Positions 48,905 to 61,626 of a DNA stretch of 64,000 bases are shown one piece after another (the first letter of the stretch is position 1; each line of letters starts with the position of its first letter). The notes under the pieces were generated by a model that ran no database searches, was not told where the DNA came from, and saw only the letters and a list, made by a program, of their open reading frames with translations. A program made the position numbers and the translations under genes. Source of the stretch: Diadema setosum (Eukaryota > Echinodermata > Echinoidea > Diadematoida > Diadematidae); NCBI RefSeq assembly GCF_964275005.1, contig NC_092685.1, positions 27,079,649-27,143,648 on the forward strand. Direction: 5' to 3'.

Positions 48905-48977
48905 AACCCACTGAGGATGGGCTGCTTCTGCTACAACACGCATTTCCCATAGACACCTGCCCCAGTTCAATGGGTTA
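48905..48977. repeat. 'Gggttaa' short repeat, copy 2
   Basis: ttaacccactgaggatgggc ... cccatagacacctgcccc ... caatgggttaa. It has inverted ttaaccca/tgggttaa ends, and is related to 53660-53757 in opposite orientation. Confidence 0.6.
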
Positions 48978-49395
48978 AAGGCCCTGTCACACAAAATCCA
49001 AGCTAAGCATTAATAATTTAAAACACCTGACACTCCCTCTTCCTTCACGTCGTCAAATAAGTTTGTTACCGTCTGACTCCTCAGCTCGCAGATAACTTTA
49101 TTCCTGGTTAACCCGGCCAAGACAAGTATTCCTACATGTTCTTTCCTCAGTTTTCCCTATCGCAGAGGAAATGGTGAGGGAACAAATGTCTGGTGAGCTC
49201 TTTTGCTTCAAAAGGACACACTTATTCTCCAGTAATGTGTATTTCAACACAGTACAAAGACCCGAATAGGCCCCCTTTCTGGACGAATTGGCAGAGCACA
49301 ATGAAAAGGAATAATCGCCGACATTAGACTGATTCTTGCGAGAGCCGATTATCCTCTCATCTTTTTGCCAGCAAAGATGGTGGTGAATAAAAGTA

Positions 49396-49470
49396 GGAGG
49401 AGGAGGAGGGAGATGAGAAGGAGACAGAGGAGGAGGAGGAGGAGGAGGAGGAGGAGAAGAGGAGGAAACA
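49396..49470. repeat. (GGA)n microsatellite
   Basis: A homopurine GGA/GAA tract of about 75 bases that gives a poly-Leu frame on the minus strand. Confidence 0.95.
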
Positions 49471-51984
49471 TCACGATGAGTAAAAGACGAAGAACAGTAA
49501 TGGCTTCGAAAATTCCCTGTTGAGCTAGTCCTAACAGTCTTACCAGAGGATTATTAGGGAAAAACATTCTGTTGATACAATTGATAAAACTGAGATGCCT
49601 CACACTATATTATGATGATCTATGTTAAAAAGAGAAAAAAAGATATCTTGCCGATTAGGAACTGCCCAGACCATCAGATCCGGGTCACGGCTAATATGCT
49701 AGTAGGAGACAAGGATTGTTTTCGGTGAAGAGCATCTAAATATCGCTTGTTTGGATAGCCTTATCAAGTTCAACGCTGGGATATCTGAAGGAATTTTCTG
49801 GCAATGGTTTCAGGATGTCAATCTCGCAGATACAAATGAGTGACCCCAGGATGGAGTCGACCCTTTTTTCTTCCCTCCCCAACGATATTTTCTTTACCCA
49901 CTGGGCCAAGAACACTAAAAATCTCTATCTAAGCACATTACCCTCACTGGAGTTTATGCTGCAGAGCTCTAGCACATCTATCAAACTGTTTTTTTCCTTG
50001 AGCTTCCCTGCCTCAATAATGGTGTAGATCAATTACCCATATCCTTTTTTTTCTCTCTCTCTCTCTTCTTTTGAATTGTGATACCTTCCTTCACATGAGA
50101 TGCTTTGAGAGCTCTAACCATGGGTGAATCTTGAACGACATCAGACTGTCGAGAAATCTCGATCTAATCTTATTCTGTCAAGCCCTATTCTCGCTCAGTG
50201 GATCCATCTGTTCTATTCCGAACAATGTATGAGAATCACATCAATTAAACTCTAATCCATTTTCAGATTGTATCACCACATTAATGGAAAGAGGACGTCA
50301 CAAGCCTCAACGGCAATGAATTTGCCATGCTCAAAAGACAGACTGTGGTTCTTTTTGTTTTCTTATCAAATCATATGTCCTTTATGACTGCTTTTTTTTT
50401 TTTGCCAACCATACCACCCCCCCCCAAAAAAAAAAACAAAAAAACACCTCAAAACATATTCCCTTTGCCCAACTCACTAGTGAAAGAGCTTAAAAACACA
50501 GATATCATATTTTGTCTAGCCAGACCACATAGCATGTAATCAGTGGTAATATGTGCCACCCTGGCACCGGCCTTTGTACACCGGATTAGCACCGGCAGTA
50601 CCTGCACCAAACAACTTCTGCCCCCCTCCCGGCAGAAAATTGGAACCAGGTGCCCCTTTCATTGACAGAGTTGGTTTGGCCGCTCTCTAAAACTGTAAAA
50701 CTGCCTGGGAAGAGACAGTTTACCTACAATTGAACTTGGATGATTTTTTAAAGGTCTTTTTTCCCCTTGGCCTGACCTCTAAGCATGCATTTAATACAAA
50801 CTTGCTTAAAAATAAGAACAAACTTTTTAAAAATAAAATAACATCAATAAAATCAACCTCATTTGAGATGTGGCTTAGAAACATTGACACAAGCATATAA
50901 AGGGGGAGGGAATAATTGCATATAATTCTATATCTTATGCTAAAACTCCATATTCCTAGATCACTCACCACTGCACAAGAAAACTCAATTTATATGCACA
51001 CAGGAAACCTTGGAATAGTCTATAGCCTAAGTAATAACCTAATAGATGCACCCAGTGTCTGCAGTTTTGAAATAAGTCTGGACAATCTTTGGAAATTTGT
51101 ACAGACCAGTCAAGTTTTTCATTTGACCTTGTTCCACTTGGCCATGATCCAGCCAACTTAAGATGTTGACAGAATCTGGAGTTGAATACAGAGGCTGAAA
51201 CTCTTTTTCAGGAACATCCATAGGTATCAATAGGTATAGGCGCATGTATGAGAGTGACATGGATATGGACATCGCAGAGGATCTTAAGTTGTGAAGTCCC
51301 GTCCGTGGCGGACAGATGTTAAGATTGATGGCTTTCTCTAAAAGCCAAATGTTATCTCAGTTCTGTGCGAATTGAATTCATGAGCAAAAACAGGCAAACT
51401 GGGAGAGTGTGTATTTGTGTGTGTGTGTGTGTTGGGGTGGGTGTGGGGAAGGGGTATGGGAGCCCTGTATATATCAATATTCATGTTTGCCGTATATCTG
51501 CATCATAGATATATTGACCAAAAAAAAAAAAATCTGCATTAAGCAGCTGTTATCATTGACATTTGTATTGACAGATTGTGCTCTGGGGGTGAGAAAAGAA
51601 GTTGTGTAGTGTGCGTGCTTGTGACATTCACACTTTTCTGTCGCAGCGTTGCAAATACTTCTGTTAATTGACCAGTCGCTGACTCCATATGTGATATTTG
51701 AACACATTGATCAAATTCCAGGCTACTCCTAACATTTGCAGATTTGTTTCTCTCTCTCTGAAAAAAAAAAATGGAATTAACAGTCTTCACTGTGTTCCTG
51801 GCACAATGTGAGAGAGAAATGGAGTACCTCTTGTTCTTCTAGATAAAAGTTTGTAATCAAATAGCCAAGTATCGATGGAAAGAGAGAGAGAGTGTGTGTG
51901 TGTGAGAAGGAGAGGAAAAAAAAAAGAGTGGGGGAAAAATGCAATAAGGGGCATTGATTGATGGTTTTCATCATACAAGTGAAA

Positions 51985-52160
51985 ATTTTGCCTCCAGATT
52001 TGGATAGAATGGCGCTGGAAATTGACCCCCTGACACAGGCTCATCCGTTATGCCATTCACGAAAAGTGACAACTTCGTCATATTTGCCTCCAAAGTACAG
52101 ACTCGGGCCTGAGTTCTTGACTGTCGTCCGCTCACTGACGGCGACAATGCCACTGCATTA
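51985..52160. promoter_or_regulatory. Candidate regulatory block in the meis intron
   Basis: A non-repetitive, balanced segment (ctcatccgttatgccattca, cgtcatatttgcctccaaag, gtccgctcactgacggcgac) between GA/TG-rich DNA. A 60-codon frame is open on each strand but has no splice support. Confidence 0.28.
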
Positions 52161-52481
52161 AAGTAAAGGCTATATACACCTATTCTCTTGTGTGTGCCAG
52201 TTACTAGAGGCCCAATTACAAGGATTCAAGAGTCTTGAGTTTTCTCTATTTATTTGACCTCCTTTCATACCAAACTGTCCTCCCCCCCCAAAAAAAAAAA
52301 AACACCAAAAAACAAAACCAAACTCTCCTTTCATTAACAACATATACTTTATATCTGGATTTCAGAGTTGTATTTCTCCAAAGGATATGCAGTGGCCAAC
52401 AATTCTTCTTAGTCTATCTTAATCCATTCTTTTCTTTTCCTTGGCCATATGATGTGGATATCCCCAAGTGCTCTGCATGTC

Positions 52482-52486
<5 letters not shown>

Positions 52487-52513
<27 letters not shown>
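52487..52513. repeat. (GT)n microsatellite
   Basis: About 13 GT units. Confidence 0.95.
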
Positions 52514-52516
<3 letters not shown>

Positions 52517-52599
52517 AGCAAAAGCAGGAATCTACTTTGCTTTTTATTGCAAATATGACCTTTCCATTTCATTTCTTAAAGACATGGGATCTATTTCCA

Positions 52600-53580
52600 C
52601 CATTCTTGTTTGCCACCGGGAACTTCATTTTCAGAATCGGGACTGGCTGGCCGACAGGACCGTACCCTAGGCCATGCGCTTTTCTCCCGAGCCGGCTGCT
52701 GCCACCCTTGTGGATGGCACACAAATGTTAATAGAGAGAGGCTATCCAACCAGCTGCAGAAAGAGAGCTTAATGCCTCGTCAAAGTAAGAGAATAAAAAA
52801 AAACCAACAATAATAATTCCTGCTCTGCAGAGAAATCACGAAGTCAACCCACATGCAAGCAGCCTGCTTTAATCTGACAGGGGCTGTCGGCAGTCGCCAT
52901 TCAAAAAATCTCGCAATCGTTTCAAAGGAAGATGAATTGTCAGTGCCGGTGCTTCCTGGTGATCCGGCCCTTCCCTTTTTGTCTGCATCGGTCTGTCCCC
53001 GACATCTCACGCGGCGACGGTGTGTTTTTATCGACGGATTCATTAATCTATTCTCTTTGCGTCATGATCTGGCACAATTCTAGTATTCTGTCACCCATTC
53101 TTACTTACGTGATTGATGCCTTTCCATCTGCATGCGAGGGGCTATTTCATACGAACAATGCACTTTGATTGATCTGTGGCTATCTGCATGTGTTATTCAA
53201 TGTAAAGTGTGACGTTTTTGCTCTGCCACTGCTAGTCACAGTGCATAATGACTCGGGACATCACACTGGCAAAGAAAAAAAAAATATTGTCAAGTGGTGC
53301 AAAATCTTGCTGCGGCAGGGAATGCCGAAAAATCGAGATAAAAATGAAAGCTATTATACCAGTGTTTGTTTACTTTTAAATAATTAAGTGGTGGGCATGT
53401 TTGACTACGTTGTGTTAACAATACCAGTCCATCGCTTCCTTCCGACAGGACTTTGCAACAGACGTGGTTCCATTGTCGTGCCGCCATACACAAACAGCCA
53501 CGTTCCTGTCATCTTGGCCAAATATTTTAGACACTCCTCTAGCTTTTTCTTCATAAGAAACAGACCTACGAAAATGTCGT
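52600..53580. promoter_or_regulatory. Candidate regulatory block with Meis- and Pbx/Hox-type motifs (meis intron)
   Basis: The longest non-repetitive, GC-balanced stretch in the intron (about 950 bases). It contains CTGACAG (52874-52880), the Meis/TGIF core, and two TGATTGAT words (53110-53117 and 53166-53173), the consensus for Pbx-Hox pairs. Frames on both strands are short, mutually overlapping and lack splice support. Because Meis factors bind with Pbx and Hox, autoregulation is a reasonable but unproven idea. Confidence 0.38.
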
Positions 53581-53659
53581 AAAGAATACATTACAGCGCG
53601 GAATTCTAAAATCCATTGTAAACAGATTGCACTAATGACGGTCACTTTTCTTTCATAAT

Positions 53660-53757
53660 TAACCTGTTGAAGACTAGTCCTGAGTATACTCGGGCAGGTG
53701 TCCATGGGAAATGCATGTTAGACAGCAAAATCAGCTCATCTTCCATGGGTTAACCTT
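53660..53757. repeat. 'Gggttaa' short repeat, copy 3
   Basis: ttaacctgttgaagactagt ... gagtatactcgggcaggtgt ... tccatgggttaa. The inverted ttaacc/ggttaa ends suggest a small MITE with possible TTAA duplication. Confidence 0.6.
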
Positions 53758-54340
53758 GCTCCTCCCAATGCCCCCACCCCCCCCCCAAAAAAAAGAACAA
53801 CAATTCACGTTTCTACATATGGTATATCTGACACTTTTTCCTCACCATTGGTGTTGAAAGTTGTGTCATTTATGTCACATTCACCGACTCGATCAATTTG
53901 ACCAAATTGGCAAAGTCAAGTGTATGTCATCTATCATTCCTTCCAGTAGGTATTGCTTCCTTTTCAGACAGGAAAATTGTGGTGGGGGAATAACAAGTTT
54001 GGTTACACTGTCACCATGATCACTATACTATACTATGTGAAAGAACAGACTCCTCAGAGGCTAGCCGATAATCTCTAGAACTCTTTCTCATTTTTTTTTT
54101 TTTTTTTTTGCTCTATACAGATGAAGATGTCCATGTACCAGAGTGCTCCAAATTTCCCACTTTGATGAGCAGCTGCTTTTTGAGCTAAAACCCCAGATGA
54201 CGAGTGGTATTCTGTTCACTTCAGGCCAGTAGGAAGGTAGCGGTATTTTATTGACCTAGATGATCACCCCCCCCCCCCCCTTTCCCTCAAAACAATAACA
54301 ACAACTGTAACTAGACTTGGAATTTGTCAACACTGACAAA

Positions 54341-56663
54341 TTAGGTGATCCGATCTATTTGGAAATCAACGATTCAAATCCTGATCCCAATAGGCATGGC
54401 CATAAATGTTTCATCTGCGTTTAGGGGATATTTGCCGTGTGATGTTTGGATTCTCATTTAGAAAAGGGAGTCAGACCTGCCATCTTTGGTACCGAATTCC
54501 GTATACACTAACGAAGATACAGAATGAAGTATATTTGACCTTTGAACCCACTTTCCACAGCCAAGATGGTATCTGAGCAAAAAGTGGTGATTTTGTGAAA
54601 TGATCCTTGTAACATGGTCTTTGCGTGTGCAAAATATGGGAAAGATAGGACATGTATTCACCAAGATACAGGGTAAAACATTTATGACCTTTGACCGTAA
54701 TTTACATACCCAAGATGGTGTCCGATCAAGTAGTTGTTATTTTATGAAATAATGTACGTGACATGAACTAAACATGTGCAAAATATGGGGGTGATAGGGG
54801 CTGTTTTTCTAGAGTTATTGCAAAGAAAGTTGCAGAAAGAAAGAAAATCTCAATTCATCGAAGATAAGCTTTAATTTCAACCAAGTTTTTTAACGTGATC
54901 CCGACATCGTATGAAAAAACAATGTGTACAGTAATGATAGTGCAAAGTCTCAGCTACAACATATTAAAATCAGGGAGAAATTCACCGAAGCATAAGTGAG
55001 CTAGTGCTCGAAAAAGATAGTCATGTCAATTTTCATTTGCAGAAAAAACTGCACTCCCATAGAGATAACACGTCATAACAAAGATAGAGAAAGAAGTACA
55101 TATGACATTTGACCCCACTTTGCACAGACAAGATGGCATCTGAGCAAAAAGTAGTTATTTTGTGAAATGATTCTTGTAACATGGTCTTTACGTGTGCAAA
55201 ATATGGGAGAGATAGAACATGTATTCACCAAGATACAGGATGAAACATTTATGACCTTTGACCCTAATTTACATACCGAAGATGGTGTCTGATCAAGAAG
55301 TTGTTATTTTATGAAATAATGTACATGACATGAACTAAACATGTGCAAAATTTGGGGGTGATAGAGGCTGTTTTTCTTGACTTATTGGAAAGAAAGTTGC
55401 AGAAAGAAAGAAACATCTCAATACATCGAAGATAAGCTTTAATTTCAACCAAGTTTTTTAATGTGATCACGACATTGTATGAAAAAATAAAGGACACACT
55501 TGCGATAGCCCAAAGTCTCAGCTACAACATATTAAAATCTGGGAGAAATTCACCGTAGTGTAATTGAGCTAGTGCTCGATAAAGGTAGTCATGTCAATTT
55601 TCATTCCAAGAAAAACTGCACTCCCATAGAGATAACACGTAAACTGGTGAAATTTGACAACATTACTTTCAATCCGTTTTTACGAGGTGATAACGTCATC
55701 CAGTCAAAATTTTGTTATTACACTTTTAAAAGAACATTAAATAAGCTACAACATACTGAAATCTGGGAGAAAATTAACGAAGGATAAGTGAGATACGCTC
55801 GAGTGAACTTGAAATTTGGTGACGTCATTTTGAAAATTTACTTTTTTTATTTTATTAAGAAATCTGATATCTTTTAGTCATTTTTTCAGCATCGCCAACC
55901 CATGAATTGACATGTACAACTCATCAGCTTTCAGAATATGTAAAGAAAATGGGGGGTCACCGTCCATCCTGACGAGTAAAATCGGATTTAAAATTGGCGG
56001 TTTTTTTGCATAGTTGCACTGTATATCGCCATTGACGCGCGCGCGGAATTTCAACTTTGACGGGCCTGTATGACGTCATATTGAGTCGGATCGACTTGAA
56101 ACTTGGTAGAAATATTCCTTGACATTTCAGACATCCGATCAAAGTGAAAAAACGGGAAATTTCTATTGTATATGAGCTGTGCGTGCGTATATGTGCGCGC
56201 GCGTACGCGTCCGTCCGATTTTTTCAATTTTTCAAAAAATGCTCCAAATGGTCTGAAACGTATGCAAAAAAAATTTGAGCGCGATTGGAGCATACAAATA
56301 TTTCAACGTGCGCGTACGCGCACGTTTTAACGATGCGATGAATTTTGAAAACATGAGTAGAATTCCCTTGAATTGAAATTTACGTGACGTAAATTTCATT
56401 GAAAAATTCCATTCCATTAATGAGATATGATTGAAAATGTGTTTTCATATAATGACGTCATAGTGACGTCACGGTCGACTGATCACTACGATTTTACTTG
56501 ACCCGTCGTCTTTGGGACATGATACATATATGGTATAATTTTGACATTGATAGGAAGAGGACTTTTTGAGCTAATCTCTACACAAATTTTGCCCAGAAAT
56601 AAAGAAGGAAAAAGAATCCGTACAGATACAGAAGGTGATCCGAAGGATACTCGGATCACCTAA
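54341..56663. repeat. TTAGGTGATCCGA-ended element (about 2.3 kb) with internal duplication
   Basis: TTAGGTGATCCGA (54341-54353) and TCGGATCACCTAA (56651-56663) are perfect 13-base inverted ends. About 565 bases are duplicated in tandem inside (54515-55075 and 55080-55640), sharing for example gatggtatctgagcaaaaagt/gatggcatctgagcaaaaagt and catagagataacacgt. The right third is CpG-rich (gcgcgcgcgtacgcgtccgt, cgtgcgcgtacgcgcacg). No transposase frame is seen, so it is probably non-autonomous. Confidence 0.8.
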
Positions 56664-56773
56664 AAACAAACTCAATGCCATGTGCCAACAGGGCCTGCCA
56701 AGACTTACACATATCACAGATAGGGGAGACTCTACAACAGAGCAATCAACTAGGTAATTGAGTGTTACATATT

Positions 56774-57153
56774 TGTTTTGTTTGTTTCATTTTCTGTCCG
56801 AGAAGATGGCTAGATGGCTCACATTCAGCTAAATCAGCTGGTCTTCCATGGGGTCCAATTTGTATGTACCTGGGGTGGACCACTACACCGGTTTACGTAC
56901 CCCATTCTTGCAAGGAATGAATGAAGCAGATGTATGTTTGGATGTATGATGGGTTGTGACTCTCGTGCACTAAAGAGAGCTCTATTTTATGTCCTATCTC
57001 AGGAAAAGAATGTTTTGTCCCTGCATTAGAGGGGGCGGCATGATAACACGCAACATTGCTCAGCAAGACTCACTTGGATTTGAACCCGTACACTAACCTG
57101 GGCTATTCCATTGAAAGGTAGATACATTTGCGACTGAGCCACCTCGCCAACCT
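56774..57153 (-). mobile_element. tRNA-derived SINE, minus strand
   Basis: Read on the minus strand it starts GGTTGGCGAGGTGGCTCAGT and has an A box (TGGCTCAGTCG, 57141-57131) and a B box (GGTTCAAATCC, 57086-57076) about 45-50 bases apart, as in a tRNA promoter. A tRNA-unrelated body follows and ends in aaacaaaca-rich sequence near 56774. A 5'-truncated relative lies at 13043-13280. It sits about 220 bases from the meis homeodomain exon. Confidence 0.78.
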
Positions 57154-57370
57154 TAAATGCATCTCAGAAGGTGAATGACAAATACTTTCCAATTCAGGGA
57201 GGCTTTTATATTCTTTTGTCAGGAAATAAGGAAATAGTAGATACTTTTATCAAAGGGAACCTTCTGCAGAGTTGGAGAGACTGGGGTACATCTGTAAACT
57301 ACAGGGTGTCTCATACTGCTAAACCAAGGCCCGACTACAGACGCTGACAGTGACACAGAGGCTGACTTAC

Positions 57371-57429
57371 CCGCTCGATTTGATTGGTCGATCATGGGCT
57401 GTACTATTCGTCTCCTTGCATTGATGAAC
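57371..57429 (-). CDS. meis: meis homeodomain recognition-helix exon
   Basis: Minus-strand acceptor cattttacag, donor gtaagt. The 59-base exon supplies the last base of Trp48 and encodes FINARRRIVQPMIDQSNRA plus one base. This matches Meis/Homothorax homeodomains residue for residue: Ile50 and Asn51 of the TALE recognition helix, the ARRR run contacting DNA, and the invariant IVQPMIDQSNR tail. The preceding exon (helices 1-2) is not in the window. Meis proteins are TALE cofactors that dimerise with Pbx and act with Hox proteins in limb, eye, neural and blood development. The homeodomain binds TGACAG. Confidence 0.98.
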
Positions 57430-58479
57430 CTGTAAAATGGGGAAGGGAAGGGAAGGAGAGAATTGAAGTTTTGGAGAGGAAAGAACAACAAGAGACATCA
57501 TTATGCGGCCACTGTGCTTCATAATTTATACGACAGAACAACATCATTCATGACCGCTGTGTTGTCTGTAACAATGGTGGAGATTTACGTAACAAAAATA
57601 CCGTGTTGCACAACATCTCTCACTCGTTCCAGTCTAGGTATCAACATGTGTATGATTGCTGAACATAATATTCATTGATTGCTTTACATCTATCGCATAA
57701 TTGTAACATATTTTCAAAATATCACTCCAGGATATAGAAAATACACATATAATCATCTGATATAAAGAATGATTTGCAAGTATAAATGTAATATTTCAAC
57801 AGCAGAAATATGTAGATTATAAACTTGTCAAGAAGAGAACAAAAAATGGTTGAAAGATGGAAGGTCCAATTAATGTTTTGATTCTCTTTCTCATTAATAA
57901 TCTCAGTACTGTAATAGTATTCCAAACTGGGTATGCATCAGCATATTCATGAGGAATGTGAATTGGTGTTTCATGATCATTGTTACAAACACAAGGTGGG
58001 AACCCTTTCCCTTGATGTTGTTCTTGCAGTTGTCATGCCAAGCCCTTGTTTTGGACCCTCCAAATTAAGAAAGTCTCCATTTCAGGAGTGCTAGACGCTC
58101 TGCAATATCACAAATATGAACATTCTTTGCATAGTTAGTGTATTTTGTCATCAGAAGAAAAATTGATAAAAGCATCATATGCCTCCCTTTCATTCCAATT
58201 CTATTTACACATTGGTGATAGTTGAAGTGGGCCTCTGTACGAAGTGATGCTTACACAAAGGCCAAACTGTAAGCAAGTACACTTCTAACATCATCTTATG
58301 CTGGCAAATAATACAGCCTATATAAACATGGCCAACAAGCCTACTGATTTGAAACCAACCAACCAAGCAACCACAGAAAAGGATCCATCAATATCAGACC
58401 TTTAGTTCTTGCCTCCCATATATCTGACATAGATAATGCCGCATCCCCTTGGTTAAATCTTTGGGATTTCTTCACTCAA

Positions 58480-59000
58480 AATTGTGTTTCTCATCTCACA
58501 ATAATGGTAATTACTCCTCGGCTGGAGAGGCCGGCCTCTAGCTCCGCTTCTCCCGGGAGACGAGAGAGAAGAACGAGAAGTAAGTAGAAGAAGAAAGAGG
58601 AGAGGAAAGGGAGGGGAGAACGATAAAAGAAGGATGACGACGCTAGCCGCTTGATGACAATTGTTCCCTGGACCCTCCCTCCTCGTTAGCTCTCCCCAGC
58701 TCTGCTCCCTCCGCTTTCTCCCACTGCCCCAACCCCTCAGCATTTCTCGCCCAGCAGGAACCAGAGTCTAGCGCGGGAGGGCTTGGGAGGTCAGCGAGCC
58801 CTCATCGCAAAACCCACCCGACTATAGCCCCCCCTTTTGCCCGGGCTTCTATTCAGCCCCTCCGCCGCTCCGGGAACCCGATACAGTGATCGAAAATGCG
58901 GGCTCTGCGGGAAATTAATCAGTCGTAATTCCAGGATTGGATGATGTCAGTTGCAGCGATAATGACGAGGGATGCTCTGAGGAGGATGACAAAACTTTTG
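58480..59000. promoter_or_regulatory. Candidate regulatory block, GC-rich (meis intron)
   Basis: The GC-rich segment begins at ggtaattactcctcggctgg and runs through GA-rich and C-rich parts to ccgatacagtgatcgaaaat and aattaatcagtcgtaattcc. It contains TAATTA-type homeodomain cores (58507, 58915-58930). A 96-codon minus frame is low-complexity Arg/Leu/Ser and unlikely to be real. Confidence 0.33.
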
Positions 59001-59638
59001 CTTCCCTCTCATTTCATGTCTTGGGCATTTTCCTTCCAATGTATTAATGAATAAATCCAGAAGATAGCTCTGCCAACCCCTTATCAATTCTTCTCCAAAT
59101 CTCTGGCACACTTTGAGAGTTAAAAAAGGTAATATTCATTATGCCCACCACTCACCTTTTTTTTTTTTTTTTAAGCAGACATTTCTTTTTCCAGGCTATG
59201 TCTTCATCATTCAATACAGTACCTTACATGAAGTCTGACAAGAGAATGGACCCATTTTGCGTGCTTTCCTTAAAAAAATTACATTTCACATGTCCCCATC
59301 TTATTATGTTCTTTAGCAATTTCACTCACTTAGTATTATCTTCATTTTTTTTCTCTCATTGCAACCATACATTTTCAACATAATTCTCCAAACAAGACCA
59401 CAACTGTCAACATTTTCATGTCTATTCTAGTTCTTCTTACTTGATTTTCCATCATTTTTTCATCTGCCAAAGCATCGGATCATTGCATGGATGAAGATGC
59501 TCTATCTGTGAAGTTGATATTTTGGGGCTAACATCTTCTTATCCCCATCTACATTTCTTTTTTAAATTTATATCTGACATATCCTATATTTTATTACTCT
59601 TACAATGCATCAAAAAGACAGAAAATACAGTGACAGGC

Positions 59639-59664
59639 ACACAGACAGACAGACAGACAGACAG
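59639..59664. repeat. (ACAG)n microsatellite
   Basis: About six acag units. Confidence 0.9.
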
Positions 59665-60394
59665 AGCAAGAAAGACAGAAACAGATTTTTTTTCCCCCTT
59701 GAAACCATGAGTTCAACCTCCAAGAATTTCTCCATCAGTTATCAAATTCATACTTCAAATCAAATCCATGCATTTCTTCATTTTTTTTTCTTTTCTTTCA
59801 TCCCTTTCACAGTGAGACTTACAGCTGTGATGTATTTGGCAATCACGGAAAAGTCCTGGGGAGTATCGGGAAGTACCCCAAACCAGAACCCCCCCCCCCC
59901 CTTCAAGGAGCACTTCTCTTAAAGGGAGATTGTGTCAGAGAATAAAATTGGTATCAGTGGATTTAAGTTCACATGGCAAATCTCATTAATAATAATGGAG
60001 AAAATTGCTCCTTTATACCTAGAGCTGGTTCACACTTTTTGCTTAGCATCAATAAGACTTATAGTTTGGGGTGTTCTTCTTTTTAATCATTGAGCACCAG
60101 TTGAGGATAAAAGTTTGCACAAAATTAGAGCAATGTTTGTAAAGACCTCAATCCTCTCTCCCCTCCCCACCCCTCCCCCACTTCCAAGAATACTTCTGCT
60201 GTGGGGAAATAGGCTTCATCATCATGAAACAGACCGCAAAGGAAAGAACCATAAGTGCAGAAAAGACTACCATCAGTATACATATTTCATCTGTAAATAT
60301 TAAAAAGCACAAATCAAACAATGAAATGTTTTTGTGTACACAAATGCCTGGATTGCATGTGCATATATTCAGACGCATGTTCTCTTGCCGGGAG

Positions 60395-60490
60395 TTATTT
60401 GGTGCTTACAGGCAGGGGCCGGGCTTTAACTGCGAGCTTGTTGATTGCTGCATTCGAACGGATTGCTAACCTGCTACGATTCTGCAGGGG
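60395..60490. promoter_or_regulatory. Small candidate non-coding block
   Basis: gagttatttggtgcttacag then gggccgggctttaactgcga and gcattcgaacggattgctaa: balanced and non-repetitive, in AT-rich flanks. No exon is supported. Confidence 0.2.
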
Positions 60491-61626
60491 GGAGGGTATC
60501 CCTTATCATCAAGCTGTCCATAACTTAACCACAATGAATCTCCTGGTTTCGAATGTCGAATCAACATGAAGATGAACTTGAAGTTTAAATACTGAGAACT
60601 ATGTGGGCCATTCACACTGATCCTACCTTCAAGTTTAACTCCTTCGGGATCCACCATCAGTGAGGCAAGCTAAGTTCAAGTTTACTTGAAGTCTTGCCAG
60701 CTCACTGTGAGGCCCATTATTGAGGTCTCAGTTGAATAAATAGATTTTTTTTTTTGTCACAAATCACACACAGGAGATAAAATAGTGAGAATGTGTATAA
60801 GTCAGTTTTAACCTTCTGTGCTGTTGTACGGAAATCATTCAAGAACTACTGTTCATGCTCTCATTATGTCGACAGGGATTCTCATGCCAAAGGATGAATT
60901 TATGATCCCCCCCCCCCCGTATTTAAATGTCAGATTCAAGTCTCTCTCTCTCAGATGATGAACACTTATATTTCCTTGATCTATCCCATCCGAGTCGTAA
61001 GGAGATGTGGGTTAATACAACACGAACGGACTGACAGTCCAGGGAGGTGCGAGCACACAACTTTTATTGCTGAAAACAGTGCATATTTTCTGTGTGGAAC
61101 AAGTGCAGATGGAGACCGCAAAGGCACCACAACACAGCTAATCTTACTCAGACTGCAAGTTCAAAGTGGTCCATTAAATGCCACATTCACATTTTAACCC
61201 GAGTATATACACGATCGAACTCTCTATAAAATAATGTACTGGTTCTGTGCTCAAAATGTTCTATGATCTGTTGCTTCACTTGATCTGAAATCTGGCAAAA
61301 ATGAATACAAAAAAAATCCTAAGAGTATATATATTTTACTTGACAAAACAAATAAGTTGCACATGGGTGATCAATCATTTTTATATGCTGGTCCACTCCT
61401 AGAAAATGAACTCCAAAAAGATATGTGTTATCTGTCCTCTCTCAGTAACTTTAAGATTTCCGTCCAAACATTTTTTAGGGGAGCATTTTTGTATACCTCA
61501 TGTTTCTTTCATCTCTTTTCTCACATCTCTCTTCATAGTTTCTGACTTTTTCTGCATCATGAACATCTATTCATTATTACTCTTATTCTTATTATCATAA
61601 TTATTACTGTTATCACTATTATTATT

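Larger units (their letters stand above)
42945..57370 (-). other. meis: Last intron of meis (about 14.4 kb)
   Basis: It is bounded by donor gtaagt (57370-57365) and acceptor ctgtcag (42951-42945) on the minus strand. It contains microsatellites, one TTAA foldback, the TTAGGTGATCC element, a tRNA-derived SINE and several non-repetitive blocks. No intervening exon is needed, because the two exons join in phase and reproduce the conserved sequence. Confidence 0.9.

Noticed and set aside
57076..57153. Possible genuine tRNA gene
   Set aside because: A and B boxes are present but no acceptor-stem pairing or anticodon arm can be built, and a SINE body follows.
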